A DNA stretch of 64,000 nt, from NCBI RefSeq assembly GCF_001182745.1, contig NZ_LN868939.1, positions 868,001 to 932,000 on the forward strand, written 5' to 3'. This DNA comes from Nocardia farcinica. GTDB lineage: Bacteria; Actinomycetota; Actinomycetes; Mycobacteriales; Mycobacteriaceae. Numbering within the stretch: the first letter of the stretch is position 1; every line of letters begins with the position of its first letter. The notes below the pieces were generated by a model. The model worked only from the letters and a program-made list of their open reading frames with translations, had not been told where the DNA came from and did not search any database. A program made the translations under genes and the position numbers. Positions 43,065-52,784 of the stretch are shown in pieces.

Positions 43065-45547
43065 ATGAGTGCCATGACTGGTTCGATCGACCCGGCGCTG
43101 GTCTCCCGCCTCTCCGGTGAGTTCACCGCGCTGGGAACACGGATGGGCGCCCTCGGGCGCGACTTGGAAGTTCTGCACCGGCAGGTGCTGGCCGGCGCGC
43201 CCGCGGCGGGCTCGTCGTCGGGCGGTGCCACCCGCGTGGTCGGGGACGTACCGCCGCCGGGATCGCCTACGGCCGGTGGCCGAGATGCGTCGACCGGGCC
43301 TGCCGCACCGGTTCCGGCGCCACCCTCGGCCGCGCACCCCACGGCGCCGCCGGCCGTTCCGGGGACGGGGAGCACGCCCGAGGGGTGGTCGTCGAGCTCC
43401 GTCGAGCCGGGTGGGTCGCCGTCGACCGGCGCGGTCGACGCGGCGATGGCGCCGGATTCCTCGGAGGACGGGACCGCGTCGCCGTCCGGTTGGGCCGAGC
43501 AGGGTGCCGTGCCGCCGAGGGATGCTGCCCAGCGCGGGGTGGTGCCATCGTCCGGCCGGGCCGAGCAGGTCGCGGTGCCGCCGAGGGAAGCGAGGGGGCC
43601 CGGGGCGGTGCCACCGTCGGGGTGGGGCGTGCCTGCCGCGGTGCCGCCGGTGGGCCCGGCCGGTCACTGGTCCGTGCCGCCGCCGGGTTGGGCCGGGCCG
43701 GGTGCGGTGCCGCGGCGGGCTCCGCGGGCGGGGAGCGGCGCGCCGCCCAGGGGCACCGCCGCGGCGTGGATGCCGAAGGGCGCCGGTGCGCCCGGCGACC
43801 CGGTGCCGTCGGCGGGCGGTGCCGGCGGGCGCGCGGTCGCGACGGGGCCGGTCGCGGCGGGCGCGGGATACCACCGGTGCGGGCCGGGGTGATCGGCGAC
43901 GGCACGCCGTGGTGGCAGCGGGACGGTGTGATCAGCCGGATCCTGGCGGTGGCCGGGGTGGCGGTGACCCTGATCGGTGTGGTGATGCTGCTGGTGTTGG
44001 CGGCCCAGGCCGGGCTGTTCGGTCCGGTGCCGAGAGTGGTGGCCGGAGCGGTGTTCTCGGCCGCGCTGGTGGGTGCCGGTGTCCGCGTCTTCGGGCGGGC
44101 CGGTGGCCGGGTCGGCGGCATCGCGTTGGCGGCGACGGGTATCGCGGGCGCCTATCTGGACGTGGTCGCGGTGACGGCGATCTACGACTGGCTGCATCCG
44201 GTGCCCGGATTCGCGGTGGCGTTCGCGGTGGCCGCGTGCGGCGTGGCACTGGCGGTGCGGTGGCAGTCGCAGCCGTTGGCGGTACTCGTGGTCGCGGGTG
44301 CGGCGCTCGCGGCACCGTTCGTGACGGTGCAGCCGGTGCTGCTGGTGTTCCTGATCGCGTTGCAGGCGGCCTGCCTGCCGGTGCACCTCCAGCGGGACTG
44401 GCCGTTCCTGCACGTGGTGCGCACGTCGCCCGCGGTGGTCGCGATCACCGTGTTCGTCGCGGTGGAGGTGATCTCGTCGCAGAGCGGCCGTGGCGGCGCC
44501 CTGATCGCCGCCGCGGTGGCCGTGGCGGTGATCGGCTCGGTCGGCACGCTCGTGGTGGTCCGCGCCCGGCCCGCCGACCTCACGGCGAGCCTGGCGCTGG
44601 CCGCCGCCGCGACACCGCTGTTGATCGCCGTGCCCGCCCTGCTCGAACGCCGCACCGCGGTGCCCACCGCCCTCGCCTACGCGGCGGTGCTGCTGGCGGT
44701 GGCGTTCGCGTATCTGCTGCCGAGAGTGCGTGCGGCCGTGCGCATCCCGAATCACACCGCGGTCGTCGCGGCCGTCGCCGGTGCGCTGGCGCTGCTGGAA
44801 GCCTGTGTGGCCGGGACGGATTCGGCGACCTTGCCGATCGCGCTGTTCCTGGTGGCGCTGGGCTTCCTCGGGGTCGCCGGGCAACAGCGGTCGCGGGTCG
44901 CGGTGGTCATCGGCGCCGCGTTCGGTGTGCTGGGCGGGCTGGCCCTGCTCGCCGACGCGTCGCCGGAAACGCTTGCCTCGCAGCACTTCGCACAGCAACG
45001 GCTGGGAACGGCGAGCGCACTGGCCGCCGTCGCCGGACTCGGCGTTCTGGCCCTGCTCGTGTGGAGTCTGCGCCGCATCGCGGGCGAGCGCCGCGGCGAG
45101 GACGAGGTGGTCGGGGTGGGGGCGAGTGTGGCGGCGCTCTACCTGGTGACCGTCGCGGCGGTGTCGATCGGCGTCGCGGCGGGCGGCCGCGACGGTTTCG
45201 TCGCCGGGCACAGCGTCGCGACGATCCTGTGGATGGGCGCCGCGACCGCCGCGCTGCTGTACGGCTTGCGCAAACTGGCGACCTCCGGTGCGGTGGCGAA
45301 GGTGGCGCTCGGGTCCGGCCTGCTGCTCACCGGCGCCGCGCTGGCCAAGCTGTTCCTGTTCGACCTGGCCACCCTCGACGGTTTCGTCCGGGTGGGCGCC
45401 TTCCTCGCCGTCGGCGTGCTGCTGCTGCTCACCGGCACCCGCTACGCCCGCGCCTTCGCCGAGGCGGGCGAACGCGCGAGCACCGCAGCACCGGAGGATC
45501 CCGCGGGCGGACCTACTCCTCGTCCTGGCGACGAAGCAGTTCGTTGA
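43065..45547 (+). CDS. DUF2339 polytopic membrane protein with apparent frameshift
   Basis: The N-terminal part (from ATG 43065, or 43074) has a short helix ALVSRLSGEFTALGTRMGAL and about 230 residues of Pro/Gly/Ala-rich low-complexity sequence with loosely repeated VPPSGW/AVPPR units. It then runs off frame to a stop at 43892. A second frame carries the conserved DUF2339 membrane domain (WWQRDGVISRILAVAGVAVT onward, about 18 helices) to 45547. The frames join naturally if one G is added to the GGG at 43865-43867 (giving GAGIPPVRAG). Single-base indel or base-calling error is the simplest explanation. GTG at 43889 could restart translation of the membrane domain. Function of DUF2339 is unknown. 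It converges on and overlaps mmpL3 by 35 bases. Confidence 0.75.
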
Positions 45548-48500
45548 CGCTCACCGACCGGCCGTCACCACTGTGGTGGCGGCCTTCGTCGCCGCCGGTG
45601 CTCCGGCGGCGCGAGGACCGCAACTCGGCCATCCAGTTCTCGATGCTGGTCCGGTTGTCCTCCGGCGCCTCGCCGTGTTCGGCTACCGGATCGCCGGCCG
45701 GCGTCGCGGCGGCACCCTGCGGGTCCGGTCCGTTCGGAACATGGCGAGGTCCATTCGGCGCGGGCGACGGTCCGTTCGGTACCGGCGGTGGTGGCTCCGC
45801 CGCCGGTCTGTGCCCGTGCGCCGCCGGGAGCGTGCCCGGGGTACCCGGATCTGCCGGTCCTCCCGGCGCAACCGACGGCCCGCCCCGCATCCCGGGCTCG
45901 TCCGGAACCCGCGAAGGTCCGCCCGGCGCCCCGGCGGCCGGCCCGTTCGGTCTACCCGGCGTGCCGGCGAATCCACTCGGCCCGTCAGCGGGTCCGCTCG
46001 GCGCTCGATGCGGCCCGTGTCCGCCCTGGACCGGTCCGCTCGGAACAGCCGCACCACCCGCGCCGGGCGGACCGACCGGCCGTGCGGGTCGCGGCGGCGC
46101 CTGCGGACGGGTCGGCTCGCCCACGGAGGCACCCGGCGCACGCGGCGGCGCTGGCCGGGCACCGGGCAGCGGCGCGCCGCCCCCGGCCTGCGGCGATGCC
46201 GGTCCACCCGGGTGGGGCGGCTGCGCCGAAGGGCCGGGTTCCGGTTCCGGCGGTGCGGAGCGACCGGGCTGCGGTCGGCTCGGCAGCGGGCGTCCGAGCC
46301 CGGGCACCGACGACTGACCGCTCGGGCCCGCGGGCTTCCCCGGGTGACCGGGCTGCTTCGGCCCGGTCGCGGGCTGGTCCACCGAGGGCACCGCTTGGAA
46401 CGCCGACCCGGCCTGGAACGGCGAGGCGGGACCGGGCCGACCCGGCCGCGCACCCTCCTGGCCGGGCTGCGGATGCGCCCGCGGCCGGGTCGGGTCGGGC
46501 GCGACCGGCATGGCGGTGCGGGGGCGCGGCGGCGTCTTGCCCGCCTTGGCCCGCGCCTCCGGCAGGTCCTCGATGCGCTGCGTCGGCGCCTCGGCCTCGA
46601 TCTCCTCGATGGTGCGCACCCGCCGCGGCGACTTGCGCTGCTTCTCCTCCGGCATGGCAGGCATCTGCATGGTGACCGGGTCGGTGACCGGGGTGGTCTT
46701 CACCAGATCGACCACTTCGCCGCCGCCGGGGCGCTCGTCGTCGAGGATCGGCTCGCCGAGGCCGATCCTCTCCTGGATGCGCTTCATCCAGGCGGGCGCC
46801 CACCAGCAGTCGTCGCCGAGCAGTTTCATGGTCGCGGGGACCAGCAGCATGCGCAGGATCGTCGCGTCGATGAACAGCGCCGCGATCAGGCCGTACGCGA
46901 TGTACTGCATCATCACCAGGTCGGAGAACGCGAACGCGCCGACGACCACGAGCAGGATGAGCGCCGCCGCGGTGATGATGCGGCCGGTGTGCGCGGTGCC
47001 CGCGCGCACCGCCTCCGTGGTCGAGGCGCCCATGCTGCGCGCCTCGACCATGCGAGACAGCAGGAACACCTCGTAGTCGGTGGACAGGCCGTAGATCACC
47101 GCGATGATCAGCACCAGCACCGGCGACATGATCGGTTGCGGCGTGAAGTTCAGCAGGCCCGACCCGTGCCCGTCGACGAAGATCCAGGTCAGGATGCCCA
47201 GCGTGGAGCCGAGGCCGAGCGCGCTCATCAAGGCGGCCTTGATCGGCAGCACCAGCGAGCCGAAGGTGAGGAACATCAGCAGCGTGGTGACGAACAGCAC
47301 CAGCGCGATCATCAACGGCATGCGTTCGAGCAGGGCGTCGATGCTGTCCTTCTGGATCGTCGGCTGCCCGCCGACGTAGAGCTGTACCGAGTCGGGCACG
47401 TCCATCGACCGCAGATAGTCGATGGTCGGGTTGGCGTTCTCGGAGTCCTCGAGTGTCGCGCTGGTGCGGTAGACGTCGGGCTGGGTGGTGGAGCGGCTGG
47501 GCACCTCGAAACTGCCGACCAGGCCCGGCGCCTCGCTGGCCTGCTTCCACACCGCGCCGACGGCGGCGCTGTCCTCGGAGACCATCACCAGCTGCACCGG
47601 GTCGGTCTTCTTCAGCGGGAAGACCTCGTAGAAGTTCTCCAGCGCGACGCGGGTCTTGTTGTCCGGCGGCAGGTAGCGCTCGTTGATGCCGCCGAAGGCC
47701 AGGTTCTTCACCGGGATGATCAACAGCAGCAGCACGATGCAGATCGGCACCGCGATCTTGAGCGGATGCCGCATCACCCACTGGGTGGTCTTGCCCCAGA
47801 AACCGTTCTCCACCTCTTCGGCGGTCTTGGTCTTGCGGAAGCGCTTGAGGCCCAGCATGTCCACGCGCGGGCCGAGCACGCCGAGCATGGCGGGCAGGAT
47901 GGTGATCGCGGTCAGCGCGGCCAGGGTGACCGTGGCGATGGTGCCGTAGGCGACCGATTTCAGGAAGCCCTGCGGGAACAGCAGCATGCCGCCGAGGCTG
48001 GCCACGATCATGGTGGCCGAGAACACGACGGTGCGCCCGGCCGTCATCACCGAGCGGCGCACGGCCGCGGGAGTGTCGTAGCCCTCGGCCAGTTCCTCGC
48101 GGAAGCGGCTGACGATGAACAGGCCGTAGTCGATCGCCAGGCCGAGGCCGATCATGGAGACGACGCCGCCGACGAAGGAGTTCACCTCGGTGAACTTCGT
48201 CAACGCCATGATGATGCCGTTGGCGCCGATGACGGTGAGGCCACCGACCACCAGTGGCAGGCCCGCCGCGACCAGGCCGCCGAAGATGAAGAACAGCAGC
48301 ACCGCGACGGCGGGGATGGCCAGCAGCTCCATGCGCTTCTGGTCGCTGGCCATGGTGTCGTTGAGGGTGCCCGCCACCGCCTGCAGGCCGGTGACCTGCA
48401 CGTCGACGCCCGGAATGTAGAAGACGTCCTTCACTTTCCGGTAGTTGCGCACCATGTCGGTGTCGTTGTCGCCGACGATGGCGATGGAGGCGAAGGTGTA

Positions 48501-48893
48501 CTTCTTGTCCTTGGACCCGAAGGTCAGCGGCACGCCGGGACCGGTCTCGGTCTGCCAGTAGGCGCCGTTGACCTTGTCGATCTCGTCCGGGTGCTCCCGG
48601 GGCAGCCGGTTGAGACTGTCGACGATCTTGTCCCGGAACTCCGGGTCGTCGATCGTCTTGCCCTCCGGCGCGGTGTAGAGCACGATCACATCGCTGGTGT
48701 GATCGCGGCCGAACGCCTCGTCGGCGATGCGCGCGGCCTGCGCGGACTCGGAGGTGGGATCGTCCCACCCGCTGGAGCTGAGATGGTTCTCGAGGCCGAA
48801 GCCGTAGCCGCCGAGCGCCAGGAGGGCCGCGGCGACGATGCCGATGACGGCGAACCGAAACCGATAGACCAATTCGCCCCAGCGTGTGAACAC
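45513..48893 (-). CDS. mmpL3: MmpL3-type trehalose monomycolate exporter
   Basis: This 1126-residue RND transporter has twelve helices and two periplasmic porter domains. The proton-relay Asp-Tyr pairs occur in both halves: GLGLAIDYGLFIVSRFREEL (near residue 255) and YGLSTDYEVFLLSRMVEARS. In mycobacteria MmpL3 moves trehalose monomycolate to the periplasm and is essential; Nocardia makes shorter mycolates. The C-terminal cytoplasmic tail from about residue 735 is about 390 residues of Pro/Gly/Ala-rich sequence, much longer than in M. tuberculosis (total 944). It ends in the conserved-looking VSVNELLRRQ. The GTG start overlaps the NYN gene stop by one base (TAGTG). Genome context trmB-NYN-mmpL3 matches Rv0208c-Rv0206c. 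Confidence 0.92.
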   Translation of the reverse strand: MFTRWGELVYRFRFAVIGIVAAALLALGGYGFGLENHLSSSGWDDPTSESAQAARIADEAFGRDHTSDVIVLYTAPEGKTIDDPEFRDKIVDSLNRLPREHPDEIDKVNGAYWQTETGPGVPLTFGSKDKKYTFASIAIVGDNDTDMVRNYRKVKDVFYIPGVDVQVTGLQAVAGTLNDTMASDQKRMELLAIPAVAVLLFFIFGGLVAAGLPLVVGGLTVIGANGIIMALTKFTEVNSFVGGVVSMIGLGLAIDYGLFIVSRFREELAEGYDTPAAVRRSVMTAGRTVVFSATMIVASLGGMLLFPQGFLKSVAYGTIATVTLAALTAITILPAMLGVLGPRVDMLGLKRFRKTKTAEEVENGFWGKTTQWVMRHPLKIAVPICIVLLLLIIPVKNLAFGGINERYLPPDNKTRVALENFYEVFPLKKTDPVQLVMVSEDSAAVGAVWKQASEAPGLVGSFEVPSRSTTQPDVYRTSATLEDSENANPTIDYLRSMDVPDSVQLYVGGQPTIQKDSIDALLERMPLMIALVLFVTTLLMFLTFGSLVLPIKAALMSALGLGSTLGILTWIFVDGHGSGLLNFTPQPIMSPVLVLIIAVIYGLSTDYEVFLLSRMVEARSMGASTTEAVRAGTAHTGRIITAAALILLVVVGAFAFSDLVMMQYIAYGLIAALFIDATILRMLLVPATMKLLGDDCWWAPAWMKRIQERIGLGEPILDDERPGGGEVVDLVKTTPVTDPVTMQMPAMPEEKQRKSPRRVRTIEEIEAEAPTQRIEDLPEARAKAGKTPPRPRTAMPVAPDPTRPRAHPQPGQEGARPGRPGPASPFQAGSAFQAVPSVDQPATGPKQPGHPGKPAGPSGQSSVPGLGRPLPSRPQPGRSAPPEPEPGPSAQPPHPGGPASPQAGGGAPLPGARPAPPRAPGASVGEPTRPQAPPRPARPVGPPGAGGAAVPSGPVQGGHGPHRAPSGPADGPSGFAGTPGRPNGPAAGAPGGPSRVPDEPGMRGGPSVAPGGPADPGTPGTLPAAHGHRPAAEPPPPVPNGPSPAPNGPRHVPNGPDPQGAAATPAGDPVAEHGEAPEDNRTSIENWMAELRSSRRRSTGGDEGRHHSGDGRSVSVNELLRRQDEE

Positions 48894-49624
48894 TAAGCGA
48901 CTCCTTGGGCGGGGCGAGAGGTGAGCAGTGCCGACAGCGGCCGGAACGGCTGCAGCCAGGCACCCTCGTCGGGCAGCGAGTCGAGGCTCACCCGGGGCAG
49001 CGGTTCACGGAACACGCCGGGGATGTCCTCGAGGTCGATGAACTCGAGGGTATCGGATGTCACCGCCCAGCTCGCATGCTCACGGAACCCGAGCACCTGC
49101 ACCGGCACCCCGCGCGCGGCCAGCCGCTCGAGCGGCTCGCGGAAGGCCTGGCCGTCGGCGGAGGCGACCATGATCCCGGCCAGCCCGGCGCCGCGGCTGC
49201 GCAGCTCGATGTGGGCGAGCATGTCGGCGTCGACGTCGGAATCCTCGTCGATCTTGGGCTTGGCGAACACCGCGTAGCCGACGTTGCGCAGTGCCTCGAC
49301 CCAGGGCCGCACCACGTCGGCGGTGCCCGGGGCGATGTTGGTGAAGACCGTGGCCTCCGGCTCGATCCGGGAGCTGCTCCCGGCGGAGAGTTCGGCGGTG
49401 CGAGCGAGCAGCCAGCGGCCGAGCGCGTCGAAGCGGGGCCGGTAGGCGGCGGTGGGGCGGCCGCCGAGGATGGCGCCGAGGCCCATGTCGAGGTTCGGTG
49501 CGTCCCAGACCAGCAGCACCCGCCGCACGTCCGGTGTGGCGCCGCCGAGCCCCTCGGCGACGGTTCCCTGCACCTCCCCCGCAACACCCACGGCCTGCTC
49601 GGCCATCTCACTGACGCTCATCAT
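48893..49624 (-). CDS. NYN-domain protein (Rv0207c-like)
   Basis: This 243-residue protein has a PIN-like NYN nuclease fold. Conserved acidic residues occur in VLLVWDAPNLDMGLGAILGG (strand 1 Asp), DEDSDVDADMLAHI and MVASADGQAFREPLERLAAR. NYN proteins are putative RNases. It is the Rv0207c counterpart and is conserved between trmB and mmpL3 in mycolate-making actinobacteria. Its ATG overlaps the trmB stop by 4 bases (ATGA), and its TAG overlaps the mmpL3 GTG. The fixed linkage suggests a role tied to tRNA or mycolate export, but none is known. Confidence 0.85.
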   Translation of the reverse strand: MMSVSEMAEQAVGVAGEVQGTVAEGLGGATPDVRRVLLVWDAPNLDMGLGAILGGRPTAAYRPRFDALGRWLLARTAELSAGSSSRIEPEATVFTNIAPGTADVVRPWVEALRNVGYAVFAKPKIDEDSDVDADMLAHIELRSRGAGLAGIMVASADGQAFREPLERLAARGVPVQVLGFREHASWAVTSDTLEFIDLEDIPGVFREPLPRVSLDSLPDEGAWLQPFRPLSALLTSRPAQGVA

Positions 49625-50430
49625 TCGATCTTGCCCCAAACGAACTCGGTGATGGCGCTTCCCGCTCGATGTGCCTTGTCCTCGAATTTCGTGACGGGGC
49701 GGTCCAGACCGATCGGCGCGAGCGCACGGGCGCGCTCGTCGTCGCCGCCGGTGGCCTCGTTCAGGCCGACGAGCAGCGGTTCCGCCGCGCCGACCGCGGC
49801 GATGTGCTCGGCGTAACCGGCGTGGTCGGTCGCCACGTGCAGGACGCCGCCGGGGCGCAGCCTGCCCGCGATCAGCGCGACGGTGGCCGGCTGCAACAGC
49901 CGCCGCTTGTGGTGGCGGGCCTTGGGCCACGGGTCGGGGAAGAACACCCGGACCCCGGTCAGCGACTCCGCAGCAATCATGTGTTCCAGTACGTCGACCG
50001 CGTCGCCGCGCAGCAGCCGGATGTTGTCGATGCCGTCGCGCTCGATCCGCTGCACCAGCTGCGCGAGGCCCGGCTGGTACACCTCGATGCCGATCAGGTT
50101 GACGTGCGGTTCGGCCGCGGCCATCGCGGCGGTCGCGGTGCCGGTGCCGCAGCCGATCTCGATCACCAGCGGCGCCTGCCTGCCGAACCAGGCATCGGCG
50201 TCCAGCGGCTCGTCGCCGACCTCGCGGCCGATGCGCGGCCACATCCGATCCCAGGCGCCCTGCTGGTTGGGCGTCAGCGCGCCGCGGCGCGACCGGAAGC
50301 TGGTCACGCGCGGGTAGAGCCGGGAGCCGGTGGGGGATCGTCTGCCTGCTTCGAGCGGGGCCGATGCTGTGGACGGCCTGCCCGGAACCGACTCGACAGT
50401 GTGGTTGGCGGCGTCGTTCACGCCGTCCAT
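49621..50430 (-). CDS. trmB: tRNA (guanine-N7-)-methyltransferase
   Basis: This 269-residue SAM-dependent enzyme makes m7G46 in tRNA. It has the SAM motif VIEIGCGTGTATAAMAAA, the family blocks IGIEVYQPGLAQLVQRI, RVFFPDPWPKARHHKRRLLQ and a conserved C-terminal TKFEDKAHRAGSAITEFVWG. About 45 N-terminal residues precede the conserved TSFRSRRGALTPNQQ block. The ATG at 50430 is the probable start, though a GTG at 50421 has a better spaced GGAGA. It heads the trmB-NYN-mmpL3 operon. Confidence 0.92.
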   Translation of the reverse strand: MDGVNDAANHTVESVPGRPSTASAPLEAGRRSPTGSRLYPRVTSFRSRRGALTPNQQGAWDRMWPRIGREVGDEPLDADAWFGRQAPLVIEIGCGTGTATAAMAAAEPHVNLIGIEVYQPGLAQLVQRIERDGIDNIRLLRGDAVDVLEHMIAAESLTGVRVFFPDPWPKARHHKRRLLQPATVALIAGRLRPGGVLHVATDHAGYAEHIAAVGAAEPLLVGLNEATGGDDERARALAPIGLDRPVTKFEDKAHRAGSAITEFVWGKIE

Positions 50431-50489
50431 TCTCCAGCATCGCCGCATCGACGCAGCAATCGAACCCCGCCGCCGTGCTCCAGCGGTGC

Positions 50490-51785
50490 TCAAGCGGCGC
50501 GTTCACCGACGATCCGCGGCGCCGTCGGCGACTCCTGGCGCAGCGGCCTGCCGAGCACCACCTTCACCGCCGTGGTCGCCATCTCCACCAGGCCGCGCAG
50601 GCCCGACGGGGAGGCCGCCACCGACCACACGGTGGTGTCGACGTCACCGGTGGTCGGTTCGCCCGCGAACCGGTCGGCCAGCCAGTTCAGGCTGACCGGG
50701 GCGGCCAGCGCCAGCATGGAGAAATGCTCGCTGAGCCGGTCGAGCACGTAGGTCACCTCGGCGCCGCCGCGGCGGTAGCGCGCCACCTGGCCGTTGATCT
50801 CGGCGACATGGATCACCTGGTCGTGCACCGGCTGCACGACCAGCAGCGGACAGGTGGGGGCGTTGCGGCCCAGCCGCAGGTCGTCGAACATCTCGACGAA
50901 GGCCGGGGTGGCGAGCAGCTCTTCGAGCGGGGTCGCGAGGAAGTCGTCGAACTTCTTGCCCGCCAGCCGCAGGATCGCGGCGGCCGGGGTGGCGCGCTCG
51001 GCGATGGCGACGAACCGGCGGCCCTCCTCGGTGAGTTCGTCGTCGATGACGCGGCCCAGCGCCGGGTAGAGCCTGCGCAGCGCGGCGATGACGATGGCGG
51101 GCAGGCCGGCGAAGTGCCCGCCGTTGAGCCGCACGAACACCTGGCCGGGGTCGCCGACCGGGGCGCCGAGGGCGGCGCCGACCAGGTTCAGTTCCGGCGC
51201 GTAGGTCGGCGCCATCTCGACCACCCAGGAACTGGCCATGCCGCCACCGGAGTAGCCCCACACCCCGATCCTGGCGTCGGGAGCCAGCCCGAGCGGGGCG
51301 AACCGCAACGCGGCGCGCAGGCCGTCGAGCACGCGGTAGCCGGGTTCGCGGGGCGCGCCGAAGTTGCCGTGCGGGCCCTCGTGGTCGGCGATGGAGACCG
51401 CCCAGCCGCGCCGCAGCGCGTTGGCGACCAGCAGCCATTCGATCTGGGTGACGGCGCCGAGGGCGTTGGCGCCACGGCGCAGCGCGTAGGAGGGGGCGCA
51501 GCGCTCGCTGACGGCGTCCATCGCGGTCTGGAAGGCCAGCAGCGGCCGGTCCTCGCCGGGTTCGGCGTCGGCGGGCAGCAGCACCGTGGTGACCGCCACT
51601 TCCGGGACGCCGTGCAGGTCGCAACTGCGGTAGAGCAGCTGCCAGGCCGAAACGCGCTGCGGCACAAGGCCGAACAGGGCCACCTCGACGCGGCGGCTGC
51701 GCAGCACGGTGCCCGCGGGCGCCGAGGCGAACCCGCGGGGCGGCCGATGGAAGGGATCGGCGCTCGGCAGCAGCGGCAGTGTCAT
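50490..51785 (-). CDS. LIP-family lipase/esterase
   Basis: This 431-residue protein belongs to the secretory lipase (LIP, PF03583) group. The nucleophile elbow is VWGYSGGGMASSW (Ser near residue 185). The acid lies in VVQPVHDQVIHVAEIN and the His in RLSEHFSMLALAAP. Unlike many relatives it lacks a clear signal peptide at the chosen start (MTLPLLPSADPFHRPP), so it may act inside the cell or be exported another way. GAGGAGG lies just upstream of the ATG at 51785. Several such lipases are typical of Nocardia and mycobacteria, where they use host or storage lipids. Confidence 0.82.
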   Translation of the reverse strand: MTLPLLPSADPFHRPPRGFASAPAGTVLRSRRVEVALFGLVPQRVSAWQLLYRSCDLHGVPEVAVTTVLLPADAEPGEDRPLLAFQTAMDAVSERCAPSYALRRGANALGAVTQIEWLLVANALRRGWAVSIADHEGPHGNFGAPREPGYRVLDGLRAALRFAPLGLAPDARIGVWGYSGGGMASSWVVEMAPTYAPELNLVGAALGAPVGDPGQVFVRLNGGHFAGLPAIVIAALRRLYPALGRVIDDELTEEGRRFVAIAERATPAAAILRLAGKKFDDFLATPLEELLATPAFVEMFDDLRLGRNAPTCPLLVVQPVHDQVIHVAEINGQVARYRRGGAEVTYVLDRLSEHFSMLALAAPVSLNWLADRFAGEPTTGDVDTTVWSVAASPSGLRGLVEMATTAVKVVLGRPLRQESPTAPRIVGERAA

Positions 51786-51905
51786 CACAACCTCCTCGAC
51801 CGGGCGGCGTCGTCGCCGGTGCCCGGCCATCAGAGCAGGGTAGGGGACACCGATTTACCTGTGAACCCCGGTCACCGCAGCAGATTCCGGCACTAGACTG
51901 CCCGC

Positions 51906-52688
51906 ATGAGCTCACCGACGGTGTTCCTCACCGGTGCGGCCGCGGGCATCGGCCGGGCCACGGCCCTGCTTTTCGCTGCGCAGGGCTACCGGGTGGGCGC
52001 CTACGACATCGACGAGGTCGGCCTGGGCCGGCTCGCCGCCGAGATCGACGCCGCCGGTGGGCAGGTGCGCACCGGCGTCCTGGATGTGACGAACGACACG
52101 CACTGGCAGCAGCGGCTCGCCGAGTTCCACGAGGCACACGGCCGGCTCGACATCCTGATCAACAACGCGGGGATCCTGCGCGCGGGTCCGTTCGAATCCA
52201 TCGATCTGCGCACGCATCGCGCGATCGTGGACGTGAATCTCGATGGCGTGATAGCCGGCTCGCATCACGCGTTCCCCTACCTGCGGGACACCGCGGGTGC
52301 CCAGCTGGTGAATCTGTGTTCGGCGTCGGCCATCTACGGCCAGCCCGAGCTGGCCAGCTACGGCGCGACCAAGTCGGCGGTCAAGAGCCTCACCGAGGCA
52401 CTGGATCTGGAATGGGCGCGCCACGACATCCGGGTGCTCGCGATCTGGCCGTTGTTCGTCGCGACCGGCATGGTGGACGGCGTGCAGACCGGCACCACCC
52501 GGTCGCTGGGCATCCGGCTCACCGCCGAGGATGTGGCCCAAGGCATCTGGGACGCCACCCGCAACCGCCCCCGGCTGCCACGGGTGCACTACGCGATCGG
52601 CAGGCAGGCCAAACTGCTGGCACTCACCGCCAAACTCTCCCCCGGGTGGGCGGTGCGCACGGCCAACAAGTACTTCTCCGGTTCCTGA
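51906..52688 (+). CDS. short-chain dehydrogenase/reductase
   Basis: This 260-residue classical SDR has TGAAAGIGRATA (cofactor), LINNAGILRAG, LVNLCSASAIYGQ (catalytic Ser), YGATKSAVKSL (Tyr-x3-Lys) and the C-terminal AIWPLFVATGMVDG. An acidic residue at the end of strand 2 (YDIDE) favours NAD. It is divergent from the lipase gene across 120 bases. Substrate unknown; a role in lipid metabolism is possible from its neighbour. Confidence 0.85.
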   Translation: MSSPTVFLTGAAAGIGRATALLFAAQGYRVGAYDIDEVGLGRLAAEIDAAGGQVRTGVLDVTNDTHWQQRLAEFHEAHGRLDILINNAGILRAGPFESIDLRTHRAIVDVNLDGVIAGSHHAFPYLRDTAGAQLVNLCSASAIYGQPELASYGATKSAVKSLTEALDLEWARHDIRVLAIWPLFVATGMVDGVQTGTTRSLGIRLTAEDVAQGIWDATRNRPRLPRVHYAIGRQAKLLALTAKLSPGWAVRTANKYFSGS

Positions 52689-52784
52689 CCTCGCGGCCGA
52701 CCGGATCCGGTGGCGCGGGGGCACCGGTGGGCGTCGCGCGCACGGCCTCGGGAGCTGTCAGAATTCGTCCGAAGGGGGTTACCG

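Noticed and set aside
45288..48896. 1200-codon plus-strand frame opposite mmpL3
   Set aside because: mmpL3 motifs are intact on the minus strand; the opposite frame is compositionally abnormal and starts within the DUF2339 gene.
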